Positions 5,441 through 10,823 of a stretch of 10,823 bases of DNA are shown one piece after another. The notes under the pieces are model-generated. The model was not told the origin of the DNA and searched no databases. It saw nothing but the letters and a program-made list of their open reading frames with translations. The stretch spans positions 1 to 10,823 of the forward strand of contig DGEE01000076.1 in NCBI GenBank assembly GCA_002385815.1, written 5' to 3'. Made by a program: the position numbers and the translations under genes. The DNA comes from Hungateiclostridiaceae bacterium UBA3934. GTDB lineage: Bacteria > Bacillota > Clostridia > Acetivibrionales > DTU013. Each line of letters opens with the position of its first letter. Position 1 is the first letter of the stretch.

Positions 5441-6166
5441 ATGCTAAAGAAAACATTGGCAGTTGTATTGGCATTGTGCATGATGCTGGCTGTGCTCGCG
5501 GCTTGTGGAGTAAAGAGGGTCGACGGGACCGATGGCACCGAAAAAGATACAGCAGCCGTGAAAAGGGATGACACTGCAGCCACGAAGCAGGATGACACCG
5601 GAGATTCGAAGAAGGGTGATGCTGAAGCCAGGAAAAAGGAAATCGATGAGGCACTCGACGCCCTGGAGGATTTCGGAATAGAAGTCGATGATGATTTGAA
5701 GGATCTTCTGGAGAACATCGATGTAGAGGACCTGGAGGCTGCCGTATCTGCTGGTGTCGAAGTAACAATCGATCTGGCTGATGGCTGGGAGACAGAAGAG
5801 AGCCAATATTCAGATTTCCAGGCTCGAAATGAGATGAGCAACATTATGGTAACGAGTACAAGGATACCGCCCGGAGAAAAGGATGCTATTGAATATACCA
5901 GGAAGTCTCTGGAAATAACAAAGGGAGTGTTTGAACAAGCAGAATTCTCGGAAGTGGAAAGTATTGATATAGACGGAACCAAAGGAGCCCGCTTTCATCT
6001 GGACATAAGCATATTAGGCATGGTCCAGAGGCAGATTTTTTACCATTACTTCAAGGACGGTCTGGTAATCATGGTCCAGGGCACTTATATACAGGATGAA
6101 GATGCTGATGCCGAAGGTGCCGAAATAGAAAAAATGATGAAATCTGTAAAAGTAAAAGCGAAATAA
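5441..6166 (+). CDS. Secreted lipoprotein with PsbP/DcrB-like C-terminal half
   Basis: A 241-residue lipoprotein. The N-terminus has two lysines, a hydrophobic stretch (6-18) and the lipobox LAAC with the lipidated Cys22, so the mature protein should be anchored on the outer face of the cytoplasmic membrane. Residues 24-66 form a charged, Asp/Thr/Lys-rich linker containing three tandem octapeptides (36-59). An acidic, probably helical segment follows (67-104). The C-terminal part (about 106-240) alternates strands and helices with GW at 115-116 and a DGLVIMVQGTY-like strand near the end, resembling the PsbP/DcrB/Mog1-type fold of small bacterial lipoproteins; this is a shape-based guess. Substrate or partner is unknown. 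The ATG at 5441 follows GGGGGG (5429-5434) by six bases. No clear promoter or terminator is evident, so partial read-through from 4557 or into 6390 is possible. Confidence 0.8.
   Translation: MLKKTLAVVLALCMMLAVLAACGVKRVDGTDGTEKDTAAVKRDDTAATKQDDTGDSKKGDAEARKKEIDEALDALEDFGIEVDDDLKDLLENIDVEDLEAAVSAGVEVTIDLADGWETEESQYSDFQARNEMSNIMVTSTRIPPGEKDAIEYTRKSLEITKGVFEQAEFSEVESIDIDGTKGARFHLDISILGMVQRQIFYHYFKDGLVIMVQGTYIQDEDADAEGAEIEKMMKSVKVKAK
5546..5617 (+). repeat. Three tandem 24-bp coding repeats (octapeptide)
   Basis: Codons 36-59 of the lipoprotein form three units: DTAAVKRD, DTAATKQD and DTGDSKKG. The DNA copies have diverged, mostly at third positions, while the DT start and the lysine at position six are kept. 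This suggests an old in-frame duplication in the linker that spaces the folded domain from the membrane. Confidence 0.65.
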
Positions 6167-6249
6167 AGCAGAAGTCGGATAGCTGTGATACCTGAAAATG
6201 GTCTGTTTTATATGTCCGGAAGCGTTTCTGTAAGGCAGGGAGCAGTTTC

Positions 6250-6267
6250 GGACAAATTTTATTGTCC
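6250..6267. repeat. 6-bp hairpin after the lipoprotein gene
   Basis: GGACAA (6250-6255) pairs with TTGTCC (6262-6267) around ATTTTA. A longer-range GTCCG (6214-6218) and CGGAC (6249-6253) could pair instead. No T-run follows, so termination between the lipoprotein and acyl-CoA synthetase genes is not demonstrated. Confidence 0.3.
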
Positions 6268-6275
6268 TCAAACTG

Positions 6276-6304
6276 TTGATTAAATGCCGTTATTGTCATA
6301 TAAT
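6276..6304 (+). promoter_or_regulatory. Promoter of the acyl-CoA synthetase gene
   Basis: TTGATT (6276-6281) and a perfect TATAAT (6299-6304) are separated by exactly 17 bp. Transcription would start near 6311, giving a leader of about 80 bases. This makes the acyl-CoA synthetase independent of the lipoprotein gene. Confidence 0.75.
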
Positions 6305-6389
6305 CTTCCTAGTGTTTTGCAGTTGTGAAGCACGGTCTTGTTTTTTAATGCATTTTTCAGATCTTTACAGCAGAACGGGAGGATGAGTT

Positions 6390-8033
6390 GTGCCTATCAC
6401 TGAGTTTTTATCGAGAAATGCCGCACTATACGGCAATGAGATATGCCTTACAGAAATCAATCTGGATCTCCAGGAAAGACACAATGTAATATGGCGCGAG
6501 TACGAGCTTATTGAGAACAACCCTGCGGGAGAATACCGCCGTGACATGACGTGGCGAGTATTTGACGAAAAAGCCAACCGCATGGCAAATCTGCTGATCA
6601 AGCGCGGGATAAAAAAGGGTGAGAAAGTCGCGATACTTCTGATGAACTGCCTGGAGTGGCTGCCCATTTACTTTGGCATCCTCAAGGCAGGGGCCATCGC
6701 AGTACCGCTCAATTTCCGCTATACGGCTGAAGAGATACGATACTGCCTTGATCTGTCCGATACCGTAGCTCTGGTTTTCGGTCCTGAGTTCATAGGCAGA
6801 CTGGAGAACATATACGATCAGATACCGAAGGTCAGGATGCTTTTCTTTGCCGGAGAGGGACGCCCTTCATTTGCGGAGAGTTATGACCGGCTTACGGCCA
6901 ACTGTTGTTCAGAAGCTCCTGACGTTGAGATTTCAGACGATGATGATGCAGCGATATATTTCTCATCAGGGACGACCGGTTTCCCCAAAGCGATACTGCA
7001 TTCTCACAGGAGCCTGGTATCTGCGTGCATAACAGAACAGAAGCACCACGGACAGACCAGGGAGGACAACTTCCTCTGCATACCTCCGTTATATCATACA
7101 GGTGCGAAAATGCACTGGTTCGGCAGCCTGCTTTCAGGCAGTCCTGCTGTGCTGCTTCGCGGTATAAAGCCCGACTGGATACTGCGGACTGTCTCGGAAG
7201 AAAAGATCACCATCGTATGGCTTCTTGTGCCGTGGGCACAGGATATACTCGACGCAATAGACAGAGGTGATGTGAAGCTCGGGGATTATGACCTTTCTCA
7301 TTGGAGACTCATGCACATAGGTGCCCAGCCTGTGCCTCCGAGTCTGATCCAGAGGTGGAAAGAGTATTTCCCGAATCATCAGTATGATACAAACTATGGA
7401 CTCAGTGAGTCGATAGGTCCCGGCTGTGTACATCTTGGCGTTGAGAATATTCACAAGGTCGGCGCCATCGGAAAGCCCGGCTATGGCTGGGAAGCGAAGA
7501 TCGTGGATGAAATGGGTGAGCCTGTGGAGCAGGGCGAGGTCGGCGAACTCATCGTCAAGGGTCCTGGTATCATGAAATGCTATTACAGGGATCCCAAAGC
7601 GACTGAGGCGGTACTGAAGGACGGATGGCTGTACACAGGAGACATGGCTATGGAGGATGAGGACGGATTCATATACCTTGTGGACCGCAAGAAGGATGTC
7701 ATCATCAGCGGCGGGGAAAACATATACCCTGTACAGGTCGAGGACCATCTCCGCTCCCATGAAGCAATAAAGGATGCTGCCGTCATCGGACTGCCGGATA
7801 AGCGTCTGGGCGAGATAGCTGCAGCGATAATCGAACTGAAACCCGGGTACAGTTGTGATGAGAATGAAATCAATGAGTTCTGTATGACGCTGCCGAGATA
7901 TAAGCGGCCGAAGAGAATAATCTTCGATAAGGTGCCCCGCAATCCCACCGGCAAGATAGAGAAGCCTAAGCTGAGAGAGAAATACGGCGCTGCAGGGCTT
8001 GTAGCGATGCAGGTGGAGATATCTGAAACATGA
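6390..8033 (+). CDS. Acyl-CoA synthetase (AMP-forming, class I adenylate-forming enzyme)
   Basis: A 547-residue ligase that activates a carboxylic acid with ATP to an acyl-adenylate and then forms the CoA thioester. The ordered family motifs are all present: P-loop FSSGTTGFPK (191-200), YGLSES (336-341), TGD (416-418), the hinge region VDRKKD (431-436), GGENIYP (441-447) and the C-terminal NPTGKIEK with the catalytic Lys522. Length is usual for the family. A segment around 25-55, between the N-terminus and the region that begins TWRVFDEKANRMA, is longer than in many relatives. The acid substrate (fatty, aromatic or other) cannot be read from the sequence and no neighbouring acyl-CoA enzyme helps. 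The start is GTG at 6390: GGGAGGA (6377-6383) is six bases upstream, and the ATG at 6383 is in another frame that stops after six codons. Own promoter at 6276-6304 and terminator at 8084-8123. Confidence 0.93.
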   Translation: MPITEFLSRNAALYGNEICLTEINLDLQERHNVIWREYELIENNPAGEYRRDMTWRVFDEKANRMANLLIKRGIKKGEKVAILLMNCLEWLPIYFGILKAGAIAVPLNFRYTAEEIRYCLDLSDTVALVFGPEFIGRLENIYDQIPKVRMLFFAGEGRPSFAESYDRLTANCCSEAPDVEISDDDDAAIYFSSGTTGFPKAILHSHRSLVSACITEQKHHGQTREDNFLCIPPLYHTGAKMHWFGSLLSGSPAVLLRGIKPDWILRTVSEEKITIVWLLVPWAQDILDAIDRGDVKLGDYDLSHWRLMHIGAQPVPPSLIQRWKEYFPNHQYDTNYGLSESIGPGCVHLGVENIHKVGAIGKPGYGWEAKIVDEMGEPVEQGEVGELIVKGPGIMKCYYRDPKATEAVLKDGWLYTGDMAMEDEDGFIYLVDRKKDVIISGGENIYPVQVEDHLRSHEAIKDAAVIGLPDKRLGEIAAAIIELKPGYSCDENEINEFCMTLPRYKRPKRIIFDKVPRNPTGKIEKPKLREKYGAAGLVAMQVEISET

Positions 8034-8083
8034 TACAGGCAGGTCTTACTGAGTAAATAATGATACGGAGAAGTCCATACAGC

Positions 8084-8123
8084 GGGCTGCAGGTGAAATA
8101 TTCATTTGCAGCCCTTAGTTTTT
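8084..8123 (+). terminator. Rho-independent terminator of the acyl-CoA synthetase gene
   Basis: GGGCTGCA (8084-8091) pairs perfectly with TGCAGCCC (8107-8114); the loop can add an inner TGAA/TTCA pairing. A T-rich tail, TTAGTTTTT (8115-8123), follows directly. It lies about 50 bases after the stop codon. The minus strand has no such tail. Confidence 0.85.
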
Positions 8124-8133
8124 CTGCTATATT
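8106..8133 (+). promoter_or_regulatory. Probable hflX promoter overlapping the terminator
   Basis: TATATT (8128-8133, five of six to the -10) has TG at 8125-8126, giving an extended -10. A weak -35, TTGCAG (8106-8111), lies 16 bp upstream inside the 3' arm of the preceding terminator. Transcription would begin near 8140, about 90 bases before the hflX start. Confidence 0.45.
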
Positions 8134-8229
8134 ACTTATAAGGAACACTGGTGTGCCAGAGGACGGAACAGCGGCAGCAATGTCGGACGTGAATGGATGT
8201 CAGTGCATGCAGCATAAAGGAGTGGTCTG

Positions 8230-9495
8230 GTGGACTTTAAGGAAAGAGCGCTGTTAGTTGGTGTCAATCTGAATAATGATCCCGATTTCCACAAATCCAT
8301 GGAGGAACTCGAGAATCTGACAGAGGCCTGCGGGTTTGAAGTGGCCGGAAGGACGGAGCAGAATCTCAAAGCCATAAACAATGCCTATTACATCGGCGCC
8401 GGCAAAGTAAAGGAAACTGCTGCGCTGGTGGATGCCACCGAAGCTGATGTGGTCATCTTCGACAATGAACTGACACCGACTCAGCAAAGGAACCTTGAAA
8501 AAGCCCTGGACTGCAGGATACTGGACAGGACACAGCTCATACTGGAGATATTCGCTCAGAGAGCGAGAACCAGGGAAGCAAAGCTGCAGGTCGAGGTCGC
8601 AAGGCTGCGGTATCTGCTGCCCAGACTGGCGGGTAAGGGCGAATTCATGGACAGGCAGGGCGGAGGCGGTGTTGGAACAGTTATCAGAGGAGGCGGTGAA
8701 AAAAAGATAGTTCTCGACCGAAGAAGGATCGAGCAAAATATCGCCACACTGAAAAAAGAACTCGACGCGCTTAAAAAAGACCGGGAGATACAGCGCAAGA
8801 GAAGGAGCGAATCAGGGCTGTCCCGGGTCGCACTGGTTGGTTATACCAATGCGGGTAAATCAACGATCATGAATGCCATGGTGGAGCTTTCGCAAAAGCC
8901 TGACAGCAAGAAGGTTTTTGTCAGGGATATGCTTTTCGCCACCCTTGAGACTTCTGTGCGAAACATCGAGCTGCCGGACAACAGGTCATTTCTGTTGTCA
9001 GATACCGTTGGCTTCGTCAGCAAGCTGCCCCATGAGCTTGTCAAGGCATTCCGCTCAACTCTCGATGAGGTGAAGGAGGCAGACCTGCTGCTGCATGTGG
9101 TGGATGCTTCGGACCCCGAAGCTGAGCGTCAGATCGAGGTAACGGAGGAGACGCTGAAACAGATCGGCGCAGGAGACATACCTGTCATCTATGTGTTCAA
9201 CAAGGCAGATCTGACCGATATGAGCATTCCCTTTGTGAGAGGCAATGTGATCTATATTGCGGCAAAGGAAGGGATCGGCATCAGGGAATTGACGGAGCTG
9301 ATCAGCAGGGAAGTCTTCAGGCATTATGTAGATTGCAAGATGCTCATACCCTATGAACACGGGGATGTAGTCTCCTATTTCAGAGAAAATGCACATGTTA
9401 AAGATATAAGCTATGAAAGCGACGGAACCTGTCTGCTTATGGAATGCAGTGAAAGCGACTACAGGCGTTACAGGCATTTTGCGGTAAGAAGGTGA
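8230..9495 (+). CDS. hflX: GTPase HflX, ribosome-associated
   Basis: A 421-residue HflX of the TRAFAC/Obg-HflX class, which binds the large ribosomal subunit and in characterised species splits stalled or hibernating ribosomes under stress. The N-terminal HflX domain (about 5-130) contains GAGKV (56-60) and FDNELTPTQQRNLE (77-90). A glycine-rich element (144-157) and a coiled segment (165-192) follow. The G domain has G1 GYTNAGKST (204-212), switch I FATLET (236-241), G3 DTVGF (258-262), G4 NKAD (324-327) and G5 AAK (344-346). The C-terminal domain (from about 365) is short. The glycine-rich element differs from the usual GTRGPGE pattern (see findings). The start is GTG at 8230, with AAAGGAG (8216-8222) seven bases before. 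It is convergent with cysK and no clear terminator follows. Confidence 0.95.
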   Translation: MDFKERALLVGVNLNNDPDFHKSMEELENLTEACGFEVAGRTEQNLKAINNAYYIGAGKVKETAALVDATEADVVIFDNELTPTQQRNLEKALDCRILDRTQLILEIFAQRARTREAKLQVEVARLRYLLPRLAGKGEFMDRQGGGGVGTVIRGGGEKKIVLDRRRIEQNIATLKKELDALKKDREIQRKRRSESGLSRVALVGYTNAGKSTIMNAMVELSQKPDSKKVFVRDMLFATLETSVRNIELPDNRSFLLSDTVGFVSKLPHELVKAFRSTLDEVKEADLLLHVVDASDPEAERQIEVTEETLKQIGAGDIPVIYVFNKADLTDMSIPFVRGNVIYIAAKEGIGIRELTELISREVFRHYVDCKMLIPYEHGDVVSYFRENAHVKDISYESDGTCLLMECSESDYRRYRHFAVRR

Positions 9496-9814
9496 GACAG
9501 GGGTTACAGGTACTCTCCGGTGAAAGTGTGAAGCAGGCGGTCCTGAACAAATAAGCAGCCTGCATATATCCCGGTACAGATGCTGCAACGAAGTCCTGTC
9601 TCAGCAGTAAACATCCCCTCCCGGCATTGCACAACGGATCTCAGCAGTGCTTCAGCAGAGCAGCATGGCCGTCGTCAAACTCAGAAGATACAGCCGCTGT
9701 TTGATCAGGAGATATGCCGATGATTTTTGTGCGGGCATTTGCCTGTTCCATCCGGTAAAAGCAGGGGCATCTTGCACTTCATTATATGAGCTTCACAATA
9801 TGAGGTGAGCTTCA
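9496..9814. other. 319-bp gap between convergent hflX and cysK
   Basis: No gene is convincing. It contains the second copy of the 16-bp intergenic repeat (9616-9631), two copies of TCTCAGCAGT 40 bp apart (9599-9608 and 9639-9648) flanking that repeat, a GCAGGC/GCCTGC foldback (9533-9538 with 9558-9563), and GACAGG/CCTGTC words that could close a ~100-base structure just after hflX. A minus-strand frame of 36 codons starts at an ATG right after the repeat's GGGAGGGG (ATG at 9614); the ribosome-binding-site-like sequence abuts it and no family is recognised. No good intrinsic terminator was found for either flanking gene. Confidence 0.5.
9616..9631. repeat. 16-bp intergenic repeat, copy 2
   Basis: Identical to 5261-5276 (CCCTCCCGGCATTGCA). 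Here it starts 121 bases after the hflX stop and is bracketed by TCTCAGCAGT direct repeats. As in copy 1, it sits downstream of a + strand gene in the same orientation. Confidence 0.6.
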
Positions 9815-9815
9815 C
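9787..9815. repeat. TGAGCTTCAC direct repeat at the cysK 3' end
   Basis: TGAGCTTCAC occurs at 9787-9796 and 9806-9815, a 19-bp period, the second copy touching the cysK stop codon (9815-9817). A shorter partial copy (CTTCAT) lies at 9777-9782. It may be a small local duplication or a downstream regulatory or processing site; nothing further can be said. Confidence 0.4.
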
Positions 9816-10723
9816 TATATAAGCGAAGTACTGAAATACCTTTCGACTCTGTCAGGCAGGACTGTCGCTATGATCTTGTCAGCACCATACTTCTGTGCTG
9901 CCTGGATGGAAGCCCAGACATTGGCGCCGGACGATGTGCCGACAAGTATGCCCTGGACCCTTGCCAGGTCTCTGGCGGTATTTATGGCATCATCATCGGT
10001 CACTTCTACCACTTCATCGATGAGACTCACATCCAGCACAGGAGGAACAAATCCGTCCCCGATGCCCTGTATCTTGTGGAGCCCGGGTTCATGACCCAGG
10101 AGCGCCGACACGTTTTTGGGCTCGACGGCAATCACCTTTGCGTCAGGGTTCTTTTCCTTTATGAATCTGCCTGCGCCGCCCAGGGTGCCGCCGCTGCCAA
10201 GCCCGGATACGAATATATCGACTTTCCCGTCAAGCTGCTCCCATATCTCGGCTGCAGTGGTAAGGTAATGGATCTCCGGATTGTTAGGGTTTTCGAATTG
10301 CTGTGGTATGAATATATCCGGGTCATCCTTCTTCCTTCTCTCGACCTCAGCCACAGAGCCTGCTATGCTTTCATTTGCATCTGTAAGTATGAGCTCGGCG
10401 CCCAGCGCCTTTATGATTTTTTTCCGTTCATCGCTCATGTTTTCGGGCATCACGATCACTACCCTGTACCCTTTCTGTACACCTGCCAGCGCTATGCCTA
10501 TGCCGGTGTTGCCCGAGGTCGGCTCCATGATGGTCATGCCCGGCTTGAGCAATCCCCTGGATTCAGCCTGCTCGATCATATATTTCGCGACTCTGTCCTT
10601 TATGCTTCCTCCAGGGTTCAGATATTCCGCCTTGGCGAATATATTCAGCCCTGTGAGCTTCTTAAGGCTCAGCATGGGCGTGTTGCCGATTATATCAAGG
10701 ATGTTTTCGATTACCAAATCCAT
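9815..10723 (-). CDS. cysK: Cysteine synthase (O-acetylserine sulfhydrylase)
   Basis: A 302-residue pyridoxal-phosphate enzyme that makes L-cysteine from O-acetylserine and sulfide in the cytoplasm. Family signatures in order: IGNTPM (12-17), the PLP-binding Lys42 in NPGGSIKDR (36-44), the substrate-binding loop TSGNTG (69-74), PENMSDERKKI (93-103), the phosphate-binding GSGGT (176-180), IQGIGDGFVP (218-227) and GTSSGAN (262-268). Length is normal for CysK (about 300-320). The end reads PDRVERYFST where many relatives have PD-GERY-ST; this is a mild variation. Paralogues such as cystathionine beta-synthase-like or O-phosphoserine enzymes cannot be fully excluded. The ATG at 10723 has GGAAGGG five bases upstream. 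A TATAAT lies 27 bases before the start, but a possible upstream gene end (10761-10823) would also allow cotranscription. Confidence 0.93.
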   Translation of the reverse strand: MDLVIENILDIIGNTPMLSLKKLTGLNIFAKAEYLNPGGSIKDRVAKYMIEQAESRGLLKPGMTIMEPTSGNTGIGIALAGVQKGYRVVIVMPENMSDERKKIIKALGAELILTDANESIAGSVAEVERRKKDDPDIFIPQQFENPNNPEIHYLTTAAEIWEQLDGKVDIFVSGLGSGGTLGGAGRFIKEKNPDAKVIAVEPKNVSALLGHEPGLHKIQGIGDGFVPPVLDVSLIDEVVEVTDDDAINTARDLARVQGILVGTSSGANVWASIQAAQKYGADKIIATVLPDRVERYFSTSLI

Positions 10724-10749
10724 CGATCCCTTCCGTAAATTTCTACTAG

Positions 10750-10778
10750 ATTATATTAGCCTATTTCACCAGCAAAAA
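10750..10778 (-). promoter_or_regulatory. Possible cysK promoter
   Basis: A perfect -10 TATAAT lies on the minus strand at 10755-10750. The -35 at 17 bp is TTTTTG (10778-10773), a poor match. The start of transcription would be near 10743, about 20 bases before the ATG and just outside the ribosome binding site. No T-box, S-box or CymR-type site was recognised in the short leader. Confidence 0.45.
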
Positions 10779-10823
10779 CAAGAAGCCCTTCCTTTGAAGC
10801 CTTTCCTTTGTACCGTCTTCATC
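10761..10823 (-). CDS. Possible 3' end of a gene upstream of cysK (partial)
   Basis: From the right edge the minus strand is open for 20 codons, ending in RKGFLFLLVK and a TAG at 10763-10761, 37 bases before cysK. The stretch is too short to recognise. The tandem 14-bp repeat inside it is not a multiple of three, which is mild evidence against coding. It could be the preceding gene in a cysK operon or simply untranslated sequence. Confidence 0.3.
   Translation of the reverse strand, partial: DEDGTKERLQRKGFLFLLVK
10783..10810. repeat. Tandem 14-bp direct repeat before cysK
   Basis: AAGCCCTTCCTTTG (10783-10796) is followed at once by AAGCCTTTCCTTTG (10797-10810), one mismatch in 14. It lies just upstream of the possible cysK -35. 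It could be a regulator site with direct-repeat geometry, or a recent slippage duplication. Confidence 0.5.

Noticed and set aside
5422..5982. 186-residue minus-strand ORF over the lipoprotein gene
   Set aside because: Serine-rich antisense shadow without a start signal; the + strand has a signal peptide, lipobox and ribosome binding site.
7134..7760. 208-residue minus-strand ORF inside the acyl-CoA synthetase gene
   Set aside because: Lies wholly within a gene with complete adenylate-forming motifs; no family features of its own.
8060..8257. 65-residue + strand ORF between the acyl-CoA synthetase and hflX genes
   Set aside because: It runs through a strong terminator and overlaps the start of hflX; no ribosome binding site or recognisable sequence.
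9496..9605. Cobalamin riboswitch-like stretch (ACAGGT, CCGGTGAAA, later CGAAGTCCTG)
   Set aside because: The conserved GCCACTG and B12-box core are absent and the next + strand gene is far away; it lies after hflX facing a convergent gene.

Overview
The window looks like an ordinary chromosomal stretch from a fermentative, anaerobic Firmicute of the class Clostridia. This rests on the gene set and its control signals: a fused aldehyde/alcohol dehydrogenase (AdhE) behind what look like Rex operators, strong GGAGG-type ribosome binding sites, frequent ATA/AGA/AGG codons, and a clostridial style of intergenic hairpins. I could not run any search, so the taxonomic call is an inference. I saw no CRISPR array, transposase, phage gene, rRNA or tRNA.

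Layout from left to right. Positions 1-303 hold no secure gene but a well-built control region: three direct repeats spaced exactly 11 bp apart, an inverted repeat and an extended -10 promoter. These precede a c-di-GMP-receptor-type PilZ protein gene (304-900, +). Next comes a 410-bp gap with two hairpins, one of which is a good terminator for the leftward adhE gene (1311-3980, -). Upstream of adhE is the most informative regulatory region of the window: a near-consensus promoter (perfect -35, 17-bp spacer, TAAAAT), A/T tracts behind it, and two tandem Rex-like operators, one covering the -10 and one just downstream of the expected start site. A further ~400 bp without a secure gene leads to a DUF2461-family gene (4557-5231, +), a lipoprotein with a PsbP/DcrB-like C-terminal half (5441-6166, +), an acyl-CoA synthetase (6390-8033, +), the ribosome-associated GTPase HflX (8230-9495, +) and, convergent to it, a cysteine synthase (9815-10723, -). 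A short open frame entering from the right edge may be the end of a gene upstream of cysK.

The genes do not form one pathway. AdhE (ethanol formation and NAD+ regeneration) is under predicted redox control; the acyl-CoA synthetase feeds acyl-CoA metabolism; HflX is a stress and ribosome-rescue factor; CysK makes cysteine; PilZ implies c-di-GMP signalling. Most genes have their own promoter or terminator signals, so this is a string of mostly single-gene transcription units. I found no convincing undescribed multi-gene system. The best leads are regulatory: the double Rex-like operator, the 11-bp repeat array before the PilZ gene, a 16-bp intergenic sequence present twice, and a pair of hairpins with a compensated stem change flanking the PilZ gene.
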